NCBI RefSeq assembly: GCF_048569485.1
Contig: NC_134357.1
Span: 67,637,198 to 67,701,197, forward strand
Reading direction: 5' to 3'
DNA length: 64,000 nucleotides
Source of the DNA: Anomaloglossus baeobatrachus
Lineage: Eukaryota > Chordata > Amphibia > Anura > Aromobatidae
The translations under genes and the position numbers were made by a program. This document shows positions 31,393-43,619 of the stretch, piece by piece (positions within the stretch are counted from its first letter, which is position 1; every line of letters begins with the position of its first letter). The notes beneath the pieces are model-generated. The model saw only the letters and a list, made by a program, of their open reading frames with translations. It made no database searches and was not told the DNA's origin.

Positions 31393-32623
31393 TGTACCGC
31401 CCTGCGAGGGGCCCGGCCGTTTCTCCGCTTGCTCGGGCTGAGCCGCTCGAGGTCCGGGCTCGGGTTGTCGGTGGCACGAGCGCTTCCGGACTGGGGGCCA
31501 CTTCACTCTGTTAAGGGAGAGGCAGTGGCGTGGTGGGGCGAGGCGCACAGCCGGGGGAGGTCGCGTTGTCGTCCTACGGGTCGTGACGTCACCCACAGGT
31601 CGTGGTGACGGGATGCACCACCGCTGCGGCTGGAGTGATGGGGGGGCTCGTCCGGGATCGGTGTTGCGGCCGCAGCCTAGATGTTAGACCTTCCGTGGGT
31701 AGGGGCGCTGTGTCCCAGGGCCCGGCGTGGAGGGCAGGGTGCAGGTGAAATGGTTGTCATCGAGGTGCAGGGTGCCGGGCTGCGGTGCAGTGTCGTGCCC
31801 GGGTGGCACTGGTGTACTCACGATTAATTCACCCTCAGAATCACTGGTAAACCAAAGTTCGGGTATGGTCGGGTCCCGCAGCCGGCTGCTTGTGTCCCCC
31901 TGTGAAGTTAGTGGCGGCCCCTTTCCCATGCACCTCTAGTATGGTCTTTGGCTCCCCTGCCTGGGCAGTGGTAGCCCGCTCCCCAGCATTGAGCTGCTGG
32001 AGGAGCCCTCGGTTGCCCGCAGGTGCTGGCCCGTTGGATGTTTGGCCCTTGGTGGTGGCACTCACCCGGTATCGGTGGGCTTTTGCCTTCTTTCGGGACT
32101 TTGGGTGTGGATGAACCCGTGAGGTCCAGCCAGCAATCAGTCAATTTGCCTAAACTCAGTGGCTTCTAAGCTAGGACGGGGTCTGAGTACCCGGTTTCTG
32201 GTGCTCCGGTACATGGTTGACTCCCCGGTTCAGGGCCGGCAGGCTCCAACCCTAGTCCGGTCCCTCTGGTTCTGTCGGTTGCTGTACCGGTACTCCTGCA
32301 GACGGCCACCACCGCCTGCCTGCCTGATGTTTCGGGGATCCCAGTCTCCAAGCCGGGTCCCTGACAGTTCTGCTCCTCTACCACCTCCTGTCACTGTCCC
32401 TCTCTAAACTATTCTCTTGTTTGTATTTCCTGCCTCAGGGCAGTAGTCTCCTTGGTGGGCGTGCCTTTCTGCCTGACTCCGCCCACCTGGTGTCCCCTAC
32501 TGGCCCTGAGGGAGGCATCAGGTCTCCCTTTCGGGTGATGGGTGTGTCCTCACAGGGAATGGGTGTGTGTGTGTAATGTGGTAGGTGTTATTACCTGTGA
32601 CCTCTGGGGTTCAGGGCGTCACA
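31393..32623. mobile_element. Solo-LTR-like fossil, copy 1 (1,231 bp)
   Basis: It begins TGTACCGCCC and ends GGGCGTCACA (TG...CA with short inverted ends) and is flanked by TACA on both sides (31389-31392 and 32624-32627). The corresponding place in unit 4 (near 56855) has the uninterrupted TACA site. It is GC-rich and has no internal viral gene region, so it looks like a solo LTR of an unresolved family. A paralogous copy of identical length is at 41644-42874, so the insertion predates the unit duplication. Confidence 0.6.
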
Positions 32624-32627
32624 TACA

Positions 32628-32951
32628 CATACAGGAATACATACATATTTGAAGACAAATTCACAAATACATAGATACCTAACCTACTTCCCCGATATTA
32701 CCTTTGTGATGGAGCTGCCCGAAACTGCCATGAAAACAATAATAACATGTATTCCTGAATTAAGTGAATCTGCCCAAACTAAACTTGAGGAAATTATATC
32801 AAAACTTCTCAGAGCCCTATCCTTATAATGTATAATGAAGATCGAATGTGTTATATTCTGTTATTAACATTGTTAATATTGTGCATTACAAAAATATTAA
32901 AGTTATTTCTTTTTCCCATTCTCTTCTAATGTTTTTTTTTCTTTTAACCAG
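32628..32951 (+). other. Unit junction and intron of unit 3
   Basis: At about 32676 the sequence passes directly from the CATAGATAC tract (found at 42924 before a CA repeat) to CTAACCTACTTCCCC (found at 29268 and 45193). About 2.3 kb present between these points in the next unit is absent here. This is a deletion or unequal-exchange breakpoint. Confidence 0.75.
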
Positions 32952-32966
32952 CATCAATTACAACAA
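32952..32966 (+). CDS. Stalk microexon, 5 residues (unit 3)
   Basis: A 15-bp candidate exon, A-S-I-T-T, between ttttaaccag and GTAAGC, phase 1 to phase 1. It differs from the other two copies by a silent change in the last full codon (ACA instead of ACG). Confidence 0.43.
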
Positions 32967-34289
32967 GTAAGCTATAATAAAGTCTTAATACAATATTTCG
33001 GGGCAAATGTAAAATCAAAATGGAAAACTCTAAAAGAAAAACATTTTGACATATTTTGCGCATTTCTACATTTCTTCTATGATTTTGCATTTTGCTTGAT
33101 TATAAAGGGCTGAGAACTGGTTAGAATATAAAAATGTTTTACCTACTTCTGCCCCTTCTAGATGTCTTGCTGGAAGTGGTCATCTGATTAATTCTACTAT
33201 TTTCAGTATTCTTTTTTCTACCTTCTAATGTCCATTTGTGTGCGTATGCCATCCGATAAGCCTCACACCATAATATTAGGTGAGACACGGGTAGATGATT
33301 TGTTTAGCATCTACGTGACTGTACACAGTGTGACTTGTCACTTATGTACATGTTATTATGGCTCAGTTTGAAGGTTTGCTCTGGTGACCTGTTGTTGCAT
33401 GGCAGCTCTTCTCGGTGGATTTGTATCTGGGACTTCCAGCCCTTCAGTTTAAGGGTTTACCTTTGGGTAAACACCAGTTGAGTTCCTGCTGTGAGTTGGT
33501 TTGTTTTTCTTCCTAGCTCCTATCCATTTCACCTTACATGAATGTGTTTTAGTTCTCTCACGCTGAGTTTTTGTGTCTTCCTGCACACCTTCCTCTCTAC
33601 TTGTTGGCAATGTGTTGCAGCCTGCCTTTTAGTCCCTCAAGATGTATGAGAAATCGCTCTACAGTGATTTAGGTGGAAAGGTCCGAGGTCATGTTGTTAG
33701 TTGTGCGGCTAGGGTTTTTCTAGTCTCTACAAGGACCAGTTGGGTGCAGGCACGTTTTCTCCCTGTATTAGGTCTTCACTAGTGATGAGCGAGTACTAAA
33801 AAGCTCGGGTGCTCGAAGCTCGGGCCGAGCATCCCAAGATACTCGTGTACTCGGCCCGAGCACCGAGCCCAATGTTATCCTATGGGAGACCCGAGTATTT
33901 TTGTGAAATGACCACCGGCAGCATGTAGAAACCCTAAAAATAGCACAAAAGTCTCAGAAGAGTGCTCAAATGACATGGCAACAGCATGGGGAAGACCCCT
34001 TGAAGCATTTATCACTCAAAAGTCACAGCTGTGAACAATTTTGTCCGCGTTTTACGCCATTTTTACGGACTCACCAGAAAACCGTCCAAAATGACACCAA
34101 AATGAATTTTCATGGCGGAAATGTTAAGGGCACATACCCAATAGTGAGATAGAGCTAATGTATGTTACTTTTTGAGATCAATACATGAAAGATTTTACGT
34201 AAAACATTGTGTGGCACTCCGATGTCCCTGAGAAGAGATGTACATAAAGGCCTCTGAGTCTAATGTGCCCATTTTGAGGAACTGAGTCT

Positions 34290-35545
34290 TTGTAGTATTT
34301 TCCTTTGCCAGGGCAGTCCAAAATTGTGAGGTTCACCAATGACCCTGCATACAGACGTGCATGAGGGCCTGTAAACCTGAAATGCCTATTGGAAGGAAGT
34401 GGGTCTATTGTAGTATAGCCCTTAGGCAGGGCAGCCAAAAATTGGGAGGCTCCACGTTGTCCCTGGATAGAGACGTGCATGAGGGCCTGTAAACCTGAAG
34501 TGCCCATTGGACGGAAGTGGGTCTATTGTAGTATAGCCCTTAGGCAGGGCAGCCAAAAATTGGGAGACTCCACGTTGTCCCTGGATAGAGACGTGCATGA
34601 GGGCCTGTAAACCTGAAGGGCCCATTGGAAGGAAGTGGGTCTATTGTAGTATAGCCCTTAGGCAGGGCAGCCAAAAATTGGGAGGCTCCACGTTGTCCCT
34701 GGATAGAGACGTGCATGAGGGCCTGTAAACCTGAAGTGCCCATTGGAAGGAAGTGGGTCTATTGTAGTATAGCCCTTAGGCAGGGCAGCCAAAAATTGGG
34801 AGGCTCCACGTTGTCCCTGGATAGAGACGTGCATGAGGGCCTGTAAACCTGAAGTGCCCATTGGAAGGAAGTGGGTCTATTGTAGTATAGCCCTTAGGCA
34901 GGGCAGCCAAAAATTGGGAGGCTCCACGTTGTCCCTGGATAGAGACGTGCATGAGGGCCTGTAAACCTGAAGTGCCCATTGGAAGGAAGTGGGTCTATTG
35001 TAGTATATCCCTTTGGCAGGGCAGCCAAAAATTGGGAGGCTCCACGTTGTCCCTGGATAGAGACGTGCATGAGGGCCTGTAAACCTGAAGTGCCCATTGG
35101 AAGGAAGTGGGTCTATTGTAGTATAGCCCTTAGGCAGGGCAGCCAAAAATTGGGAGGCTCCACGTTGTCCCTGGATAGAGACGTGCATGAGGGCCAGTAA
35201 ACCTGAAGTGCCCATTGGAAGGAAGTGGGTCTATTGTAGTATAGCCCTTAGGCAGGGCAGCCAAAAATTGGGAGGCTCCACGTTGTCCCTGGATAGAGAT
35301 GTGCATGAGGGCCTGTAAACCTGAAGTGCCCATTGGAAGGAAGTGGGTCTATTGTAGTATAGCCCTTAGGCAGGGCAGCCAAAAATTGGGAGGCTCCACG
35401 TTGTCCCTGGATAGAGACGTGCATGGGGGCCTGTAAACCTGAAGTGCCCATTGGAAGGAAGTGGGTCTATTGTAGTATAGCCCTTAGGCAGGGCAGCCAA
35501 AAATTGGGAGGCTCCACGTTGTCCCTGGATAGAGACGTGCATGAG
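34290..35545. repeat. 118-bp tandem array, hAT B
   Basis: About ten to eleven units with very little divergence, against about six in hAT A. The units run through several short minus-strand frames that repeat every 118 bp. Confidence 0.94.
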
Positions 35546-35788
35546 GGCCTCAAAACATTAAGTGTCCATTGCAAAGGAGCGGGTCTCCTGTCGTTGTAAT
35601 GTCCATTCTGCAAAGAATGGGCAAAAAAATTTACCACTGGGGGTATACCTGAAACAAAGGCCTAACTCTTGTAACGGTCATCATGGTGGCGCATGAGGAG
35701 AAGGAGGAGCAGTCCAGCGATTATCCAAAGTCCAGAAGTGTGTACCCATGGGTGACTGGAGGCACATGGCAAATTCCCGTTACAAACT

Positions 35789-38700
35789 TTAAATTCCGCT
35801 CTCATTTGCTGGTGGTGTGGTGAAGTCTGGCCCAATCCAACCCTTGTTCATCTTGATCAGAGTCAGCCTATCAGCATTTTCAGTTGACAGGCGGGTGCGT
35901 TTATCTGTAATGATTCCACCTGCGGCACTAAAAACACGCTCTGACAAAACGCTAGCGGCAGGGCAGGCCAGGACTTCCAAGGCGTAGAGAGCCAATTCAT
36001 GCCACGTGTCCACCTTGGATACCCAATAATTGTAAGGCACAGAGGAATGTCGGAGTACAGTTGTTCGATCTGCAAGGTACTCCTTGAGCATCTGGGCAAA
36101 CTTAGGATTTCTTGTGGCACTACCCCGCACCTCAGGCCGCACCTCAGGGGCTGTGGTACGTGAGGGGCTGAGAAAACTGTCCCACATCTTAAAGACTGTT
36201 CCCCTACCTCTGGCGGATTGGACTTGTGCCTCTCTCGGCTGTACGCCTTGGTTGTCCACTGATTCCTGACCTATGCCGGTAGCGTTTTGTGAGGGGAATG
36301 CTTTGCCTACTTCCGTGACTATGGCCTTCCGGAACTGCTGCATTTTGGTTGACCTCTCCGCCTCGGGAATAAGAGACATAAAGTTCTCCTTGTAGCGTGG
36401 GTCTAACAGTGTTACCAACCAGTAATGATTGTCGGCCAAGATGTTCTTAACGCGAGGGTCACGAGACAGGCAGCTTACCATAAAGTCAGCCATGTGCGCC
36501 AGACTCTTAACAGCCAGGACTTCAGTAGCCTGACCAACACGATGACTGAACATGCTGTCCTCCTCCTCCTCCTCCTCATCTACCCTGTCCTCTGGCCAGC
36601 CACGCTGAACCGAGGATATGACTGGTGTGCATGTCATATCCTCAATTTGGCCGGAGATTTACTCCATGTCTTCATCCTCCTCCTCGTCATAGTCCTCCAC
36701 TGCACGTTGTGATGAGACAAGGCTGGGCTGTGTGTTATCACCCACACCCACTACTGTTTCTTGCTGCAACTCATCGCGCTCCGCCTGCAATGCATCATGT
36801 TTGGTTTTGAGCAGAGACCGTTTTAGAAGGCAGAATAGCGGTATGGTGACGCTAATAATGGCGTCATCACCACTCACCATCTTGGTGGAGTCCTCAAAGT
36901 TTTGGAGGATGGTACATAGGTTGGACATCCATCTCCACTCCTCAGGTGTTATGTGTGGAGTTTGACCCATTTCCCGACGGCTTAGGTGATGCAGGTACTC
37001 AACAACTGCCCTCTTCTGCTCACATATCCTGACCAACATGTGCAGAGTTGAATTCCAACGCGTGGGGACATCACACACCAGTCTGTGAGCCGGAAGATGC
37101 AAACGGCGCTGAAAGCCGGCAAGGCCGGCTGAAGCAGTAGGTGACTTTCGAAAATAAGCAGACAGGCGGCGAACTTTTACCAGCAGATCAGACAGCTCTG
37201 GGTATGACTTTAGAAACCGCTGAACCACGAGGTTGAGCACATGGGCCACGCATGGAACATGTGTCACTGGCCTCGCCTCAAAGCCGCCACCAGGTTCCGG
37301 CCATTGTCACACACGACCTTTCCTGGCTTTAGGTTCAGAGGTGTGAGCCAGTGATCTGCCTGCTGTTTCAGAGCTGTCCACACCTCTTCTGCATTGTGGG
37401 GTTTGTCACCTATGCAGATTAGCTTCAGCACAGCCTGTTGCCGCTTCGCCGAGGCAGTGCTGCAGTGCTTCCAGCTTGGGACTGGTGTGGAGGGTACAGT
37501 GGATGAGGATGCGCAGGAGGAGGAGGAGGCTGAAGAGCATGACATTCCGGAGCTGTAGAGTGTGGGTGAAACACTGACTGAGGTAGGGCCTGCAAACCTT
37601 GGTGTGGGAAGGACGTGTTCCGTCCCTCGATCAGACTGGGTCCCAGCTTCCACAATATTAACCCAGTGTGCCGTCAACGAGATGTAGCGGCCTTGCCCAC
37701 AAGCACTTGTCCACGTGTCTGTGGTTAGGTGGACTTTGGGTGAAACAGTGTTGTTCAGGGCACGTGTGATGTTTTGTGACACGTGGTTATGCAACGCGGG
37801 GACGGCACACCGGGAGAAATAGTGGCGGCTGGGGACCGAGTAACGTGGGACAGCTGCCACCATCAGGTCGCGGAATGCTTCTGTCTCCACCAGCCTAAAA
37901 GGCAACATTTCCAGCGCAAGCAGTCGCGAAATGTTAGCATTTAGAACTGTGGCATGTGGGGTGTTGGCAGTGTATTTGCGCCTGCGTTCAAAGGTTTGCT
38001 GAATGGATAACTGAACGCTGCGCTGGGACAAGGACGTGCTTGATGATGGTGTTATTTCTGCGTAGGCAACTGCAGGTGCAGGACCGGAGGAGGCTTGTTC
38101 GCAGGCAGCATGGACAGGGGATTGGCTCGCATGCACAACCAGCGAAGACGTAGCAGTGACATCAGCAAGCACTGCTCCTCGACTCTGTTGTACTTCCCAC
38201 AAAGTCGGGTGCTTGGCTGACATGTGCCTGATCATGCTGGTGGTGGTCAGGCTGCTAGTTTTGGTACCCCTGCTGATGCTGGCACGGCAGGTGTTGCAAA
38301 TGGCCTTTTTAGAATCATCTGGAGCCAACTTAAAAAACTGCCAGACTCGGGAAGACCTAACATTTGTACAGGCACCTTGTGTCGTGTTGTTGTTCCGGTT
38401 AACGGTTGCCTGACTTCTGCCTGGAGCCACCACCCTTCTTCTTACTGCCTGTTGGGATGATACGCCTCCCTCCCCCTGTGCACTGCTGTCCTCGCTCTGC
38501 ATATCCTCCTGCCAGGTTGGGTCAGTTACTGGATCATCCACCACGTCGTCTTCCTCTTCCGCACCCTGCTCCTCCTCCTGACTTCCTGACAATTGTGTCT
38601 CATCATCGTCCACCCCTTGTTGAGACACGTTGCCAACTTCATGAGAACGTGGCTGCTCAAATATTTGACCATCTGTACATACGATCTCCTCATGACCCAC

Positions 38701-39129
38701 TTCAACATGAGCTGGCGAGATGCCAGAATGTGCGAATGGAAACGTGAACAGCTCTTCCGAGTGTCCAAGTGTGGGATCATTAATGTCCGAGGACGTGTAC
38801 TCAGCCTTGTGGTAGGAGGGAGGATCAGGTTCTGAAATGTGCGGTGCAGTATCAAGGCTACTGACACTTGACCGTGTGGAAGACAGAGTGTTTGTGGTGG
38901 TGCCAATCTGACTGGAAGCATTATCCGCTATCCAACTAACAACCTGTTGACACTGGTCTTGGTTCAAGAGCGGTGTACTGCTGCGGTCCCCAAGAATTTG
39001 GGACAGGACGTGCGAGCGACTAGATGTGGCCCTTTGTTGTGGCGAAATTAGAGCTTGCCCACGACCTCGGCCTCTGCCTGCACCACCATCACGTCCACTT
39101 CCTTGTTCCTTGCCAACGCCCTTGCGCAT
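35789..39129 (-). pseudogene. hAT B transposase, nearly intact
   Basis: From the probable start at 39129 (MRKGVGKEQGSG) to the stop at 35789 the gene spans about 1,110 codons. It carries an N-terminal Gly/Arg-rich stretch, an acidic region, a BED zinc finger (CNTC...HMSAKH), the catalytic TTDTWTS and CDNGRN aspartates, CVAHVLNLV, VPTRWNS, LLDPRYKENF and a C-terminal hATC domain with LSERVFSAAGG. Compared with hAT A it has a one-base deletion near 37266 and a premature TAA at 36659-36661 where hAT A has a glutamate codon. Otherwise the frame is open. The long, low-complexity acidic and Ser-rich N-terminal region is larger than in many hAT transposases. Confidence 0.9.
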
Positions 39130-39229
39130 TTTGCAATGCTGTGCTGACGTGTATTCACTAGACTTGGGCGTTATATCCAAGTTTGTGCAAATCGTGCACC
39201 TGTACGCTGCCACCGACAGGCACACACGT

Positions 39230-39880
39230 GCGGTTTTTAAATGCAAGCACGGACGCACTAAGAACCTAACAGGTTTTAGGAGCAAAAATTAATGAGAACT
39301 CTGACACTATCAGCCACTGCTGACTGACGTGTATTATACACTACACTTGTGCGTTATATAATAGTTTGGTAAAAACGCACACAAGTGCACCTGTACGCTG
39401 CCACCGACAGGCACACACGTGCGGTTTTTAAATGCAAGCACGGACGCACTAAGAACCTAACAGGTTTTAGGAGCAAAAATTAATGAGAAGTCTGACACTA
39501 TCAGCCACTGCTGACTGACGTGTATTATACACTACACTTGTGCGTTATATAATAGTTTGGTAAAAACGCACACAAGTGCACCTGTACGCTGCCACCGACA
39601 GGCACACACGTGCGGTTTTTAAATGCAAGCACGGACGCATTAAGAACCTAACAGGTTTTAGGAGCAAAAATTAATGAGAACTCTGACACTATCAGCCACT
39701 GCTGACTGACGTGTATTATACACTACACTTGTGCGTTATATAATAGTTTGGTAGAAACGCACACAAGTCCACCTGTACGCTGCCACCGACAGGCACACAC
39801 GTGCGGTTTTTAAATGCAAGCACGGACGCACTAAGAACCTAACAGGTTTTTAGGAGCGACAATTAATGAGAAGTCTGACA
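39230..39880. repeat. 192-bp tandem array upstream of hAT B transposase
   Basis: Roughly three and a half to four units of the same repeat as at 26290-27025, again placed directly upstream of the transposase start. It is followed by the CCTGCCTG repeats near 39960-40160. Confidence 0.9.
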
Positions 39881-40548
39881 CTATCTGGACTGTTTTAGAC
39901 TGTGTACACCAGCCCCAGATATGATGAAGGCTGGTATACAGTCACCACTAGGAATGGCTATATACCCTGCCTGCCTGCCTGTATACTCCTACAATAGTCC
40001 TGACAAGGACTCTTCTGGTCACTAGCCTGTATTCCGACCTGGCTATACCCTGCCTGTATACAACAACAATAGTCCTGAGAAGGACTCTGCTACTGTACTC
40101 CGACCTGGCTATACCCTGCCTGCCTGTATACAACTACAATAGTCCTGAGAAGGACTTTTGGTCACACTGTTTGCAGCCCTGCTACGGAAATAGCTATAAA
40201 GGGCCGCAAACCTTTCCCTGAAGCAGCGACACTCTCCCTGCACTGACTGTCTGGATGGCTGTGAGCAGAGCACAGCTCGCCCGCTGGTATAAAGGCTCGG
40301 TCACGCTGTGCAGGCCGGCCAATCACTGCAATTCCACAACTAACAGGGCTGTGGCATTGCAGTGGTTTGCCAGCCAATCCCTGCATGAGGGCTGGCTCTC
40401 AAAAGAGCGCCAACATGCAGAAATGAAGACCACGAGTACAGCACGAGTATCGCGAGATTACTCGGTCCCCGCCGAGTAGCCCGAGTACAGTGATACTCGT
40501 GCGAGTACCGAGTAGTAACAAGCATACTCGCTCATCACTAGTCTTCAC

Positions 40549-41094
40549 CTTTTCTGTTACCCGTGTATGAGAGTGTTTATGTTCATAGCAAATGGTATCT
40601 CATGTGATGACTTAGAACCTAGTGAATGAAAGTCCCAGAAAACAGGGAAGTATAGAAGAAAAATAAGATGATAAATTAATCAACCGGAGACTTTGTGGTA
40701 AGAGGAGCGGTATTTGGAGGCTTGGAAGAATACTGTAATTTTTTTTTCTTTACACCTACCGGCTGATTTAATTTGCATCAAATTTATTCAACTGGAATAA
40801 AATTTCCCCCTGATTTAAGTGAATCTGCCCAAAGTGAACTTCAGGAGATTTAGAAGCAGCTACCTGAGCACATTGTGCAGCAATTTCTTTAATGTATTAA
40901 CTTGTATCTATCCAAATAGCAAATATAGCAATGTATCATTATTTTTTACTCTTTGATATCGCACTTCTCACAGTATATTCCCCAGTGTATCATGAAGGTT
41001 TAATTTATTATGCACTGTTATTAGTATGGTTAATATTCTGCTTACCAAGATTAAAACTAATTCAATTTTTCCTTTTTTTCTGTGTTTTAACTAG
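40549..41094 (+). other. Intron of unit 3 downstream of hAT B
   Basis: Continuation of the intron interrupted by hAT B, nearly identical to 30298-30840. No exon before 41095. Confidence 0.65.
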
Positions 41095-41130
41095 CCCGTC
41101 CTACTACTCATACTACTCCTAGTACTACTA
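41095..41130 (+). CDS. Thr-rich stalk microexon, 12 residues (unit 3)
   Basis: A 36-bp exon between ttttaactag and GTAAGT, phase 1 to phase 1: A-R-P-T-T-H-T-T-P-S-T-T, the same peptide as the unit 2 exon although the first two bases differ (CC instead of CA), a silent change. Confidence 0.62.
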
Positions 41131-41258
41131 GTAAGTTGTAATGAAGCATTATCCTCTATCTATTCTTTTATTAAGACACTTATATATTGTATTATGTTTT
41201 TTTATGCTCTGAGTTACATTTTACAAATATTAAGGTACACTTTTTCCCATTCTCTTAC

Positions 41259-41282
41259 CTTTCCCAACACCAAGCTCACCTA
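41259..41282 (+). pseudogene. Pro-rich stalk microexon without acceptor (unit 3)
   Basis: The donor GTAAGT is kept at 41283 and the acceptor dinucleotide is AC, as in units 2 and 4. Confidence 0.5.
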
Positions 41283-41643
41283 GTAAGTGTAATATATGTA
41301 TTTAGACATTTAATGAAAACATTTTTTTTCCTGGTGTAAACAATCAGGTATCAATGGAATTTGGGGAAACCCCTTATTTATAAAGTCATAACCCCACTTA
41401 TTTTTTTAAAACCTGTCAGAAAAAGAGGGTGAGGGGTTATACTTGAGGTTTGTACGCTTAGGAAGAGAAAAATATGAGTCACAGAAAATGTGCAAAAATA
41501 TACAGGTATATCTAAAACTGGTCAAACATTTAGGACACCATTGCTTGCTGCCAGGTCCAGCTCCAAGTTTTCGTGGGCCCCGGGCAAAAAAGTCTCACTA
41601 AGCCCCATGCATGCACAGGCATGCACATACACAGATATGTACA

Positions 41644-42874
41644 TGTACCGCCCTGCGAGGGGCCCGGCCGTTTCTCCGCTTGCTCGGGCCGAGCCGCTCG
41701 AGGTCCGGGCTCGGGTTGTCGGTGGCACGAGCGCTTCCGGACTGGGGGCCACTTCACTCTGTTAAGGGAGAGGCGGTGGCGTGGTGGTGTGGGGCGCGGC
41801 GCACAGCCGGGGGAGGTCACGTTGTCGTCCTACGGGTCGTGACGTCACCCACAGGTCGTGGTGACGGGATGCACCACCGCTGCGGCTGGAGTGATGGGGG
41901 GGCTCGTCCGGGATCGGTGTTGCGGCCGCAGCCTAGATGTTAGACCTTCCGTGGGTAGGGGCGTTGTGTCCCAGGGCCCGGCGTGGAGGGCAGGGTGCTG
42001 GTGACATGGTTGTCATCGAGGTGCAGGGTGCCGGGCTGCGGTGCAGTGTCGTGCCCGGGTGGCACTGGTGTACTCACGATTAATTCACCCTCAGAATCAC
42101 TGGTAAACCAAAGTTCGGGTATGGTCGGGTCCTGCAGCCGGCTGCTTGTGTCCCCGTGTGAAGTTGGTGGCGGCCCCTTTCCCATGCACCTCTAGTATGG
42201 TCTTTGGCTCCCCTGCCTGGGCAGTGGTAGCCCGCTCCCCAGCATTGAGCTGCTGGAGGAGCCCTCGGTTGCCCGCAATTGCTGGCCCGTTGGATGTTTG
42301 GCCCTTGGCGGTGGCACTCACCCGGTATCGGTGGGCTTTTGCCTTCTTTCGGGACTTTGGGTGTGGATGAACCCGTGAGGTCCAGCCAGCAATCAGTCAA
42401 TTTGCCTAAACTCAGTGGCTTCTAAGCTAGGACGGGGTCTGAGTACCCGGTTTCTGGTGCTCCGGTACACGGTTGACTCCCCGGTTCAGGGCCAGCGGGC
42501 TCCAACCCTAGTCCGGTCCCTCTGGTTCTGTCGGTTCCTGCACCGGTACTCCTGCAGACGGCCACCACCGCCTGCCTGATGTTTCATGGATCCCAGGCTC
42601 CAACCCGGGTCCCTGACAGTTCTGCTCCTCTACACCTCCTGTCACTGTCCCTCTCTAAACTATTCTCTTGTTTGTATTTCCTGCCTCAGGGCAGTAGTCT
42701 CCGCGGTGGGCGTGCCTTTCTGCCTGACTCCGCCCACCTGGTGTCCCCTACTGGCCCTAAGGGAGGCATCAGGTCTCCCTTTCGGGTGATGGGTGTGTCC
42801 TCACAGGGAATAGGTGTGTGTGTGTAATGTGGTAGGTGTTATTACCTGTGACCTCTGGGGTTCAGGGCGTCACA
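41644..42874. mobile_element. Solo-LTR-like fossil, copy 2 (1,231 bp)
   Basis: Same boundaries, same TACA flanks (41640-41643 and 42875-42878) and same length as the copy at 31393. It was copied with the surrounding unit and was not inserted twice. Confidence 0.6.
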
Positions 42875-43159
42875 TACACATACAGGAATACATACATATT
42901 TGAAGACAAATTCACAAATACATAGATACACACACACACACACACTCACAAAGTGATATAAACTAACATACATAGATATACACATCATACATGCACACAG
43001 ACACATTGCAGATATTTTTAAAATGGGGAGGTCGGCAGCAGCCTCGCTCACCTCCCACGCTTGACTCCATCCAGCTTCTCCAGAGCATGTGGCTTTGCAG
43101 ACTGTACTCCATGATGACAGTCACTTTAACAGACGTAGCCGCGCACAGTGCACACTTGC

Positions 43160-43500
43160 ACTGCTGTATTTACATCATAAGAAACGCTGGGGGCTACAGT
43201 ATATACATCACAGGAGGCGCTGGGGGCTACAGTATATATATATCACAGGAGAGGCTGGGGTCTGCAATATATACATCACAGGAGGGGCTGAGAGCTACAG
43301 TATTTACATCACAAGGGAGGCTGGGAGCTACAGTATATACTACTACTACATCACAGTAAAGGCTTGAGCTACTGTATATTCATCACAGTGGAGGTGTGGG
43401 CTACAGTATATACTTCACAGGGAGGGCTGAGGACTACAGTATATACATCACAGGTGAGGCTGGAGGCTACATTATATGCATCACAGGAGAGGCTGGGGGA
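43160..43500. repeat. Minisatellite of about 36 bp
   Basis: Imperfect repeats of TACATCACAGGAGGGGCTG followed by GGGCTACAGTATA. Units vary in length and sequence. It lies in the 3 kb block missing from unit 1 and partly from unit 2. Confidence 0.8.
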
Positions 43501-43619
43501 ATAGACATTACTGGGTTATACACATTACTGGGAGACATACACATTACTGGGAGCTGAGAGGCTTAGACGTTACTGGGAGGCATACTGCTCTGGGGTGTGG
43601 CTCATTCAAATCTGGGGGC

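Larger units (their letters stand above)
33780..40540 (-). mobile_element. hAT element B, autonomous type (6.76 kb)
   Basis: A perfect 8-bp target duplication, GTCTTCAC (33772-33779 and 40541-40548), flanks TAGTGATGAGCGAGTACT and CGCTCATCACTA. The empty site is present in unit 2 (TTAGGTCTTCACCTTTTC, near 30285). It is complete: 118-bp array, minus-strand transposase, 192-bp array, and both termini. It is closely similar to hAT A but free of nested insertions. Confidence 0.93.

Noticed and set aside
31684-32144. Pro/Gly-rich frames in the LTR-like fossil
   Set aside because: GC-rich DNA keeps several frames open. There are no motifs, and the element looks like an LTR without an internal region.
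34422-35451. Serial frames MGTSGLQALMHVSIQGQRG spaced 118 bp apart
   Set aside because: They are the 118-bp tandem array read on the minus strand, not a gene family.
34290-35545. Possible CRISPR-like array
   Set aside because: Units are continuous tandem copies without unique spacers and lie inside a eukaryotic transposon.
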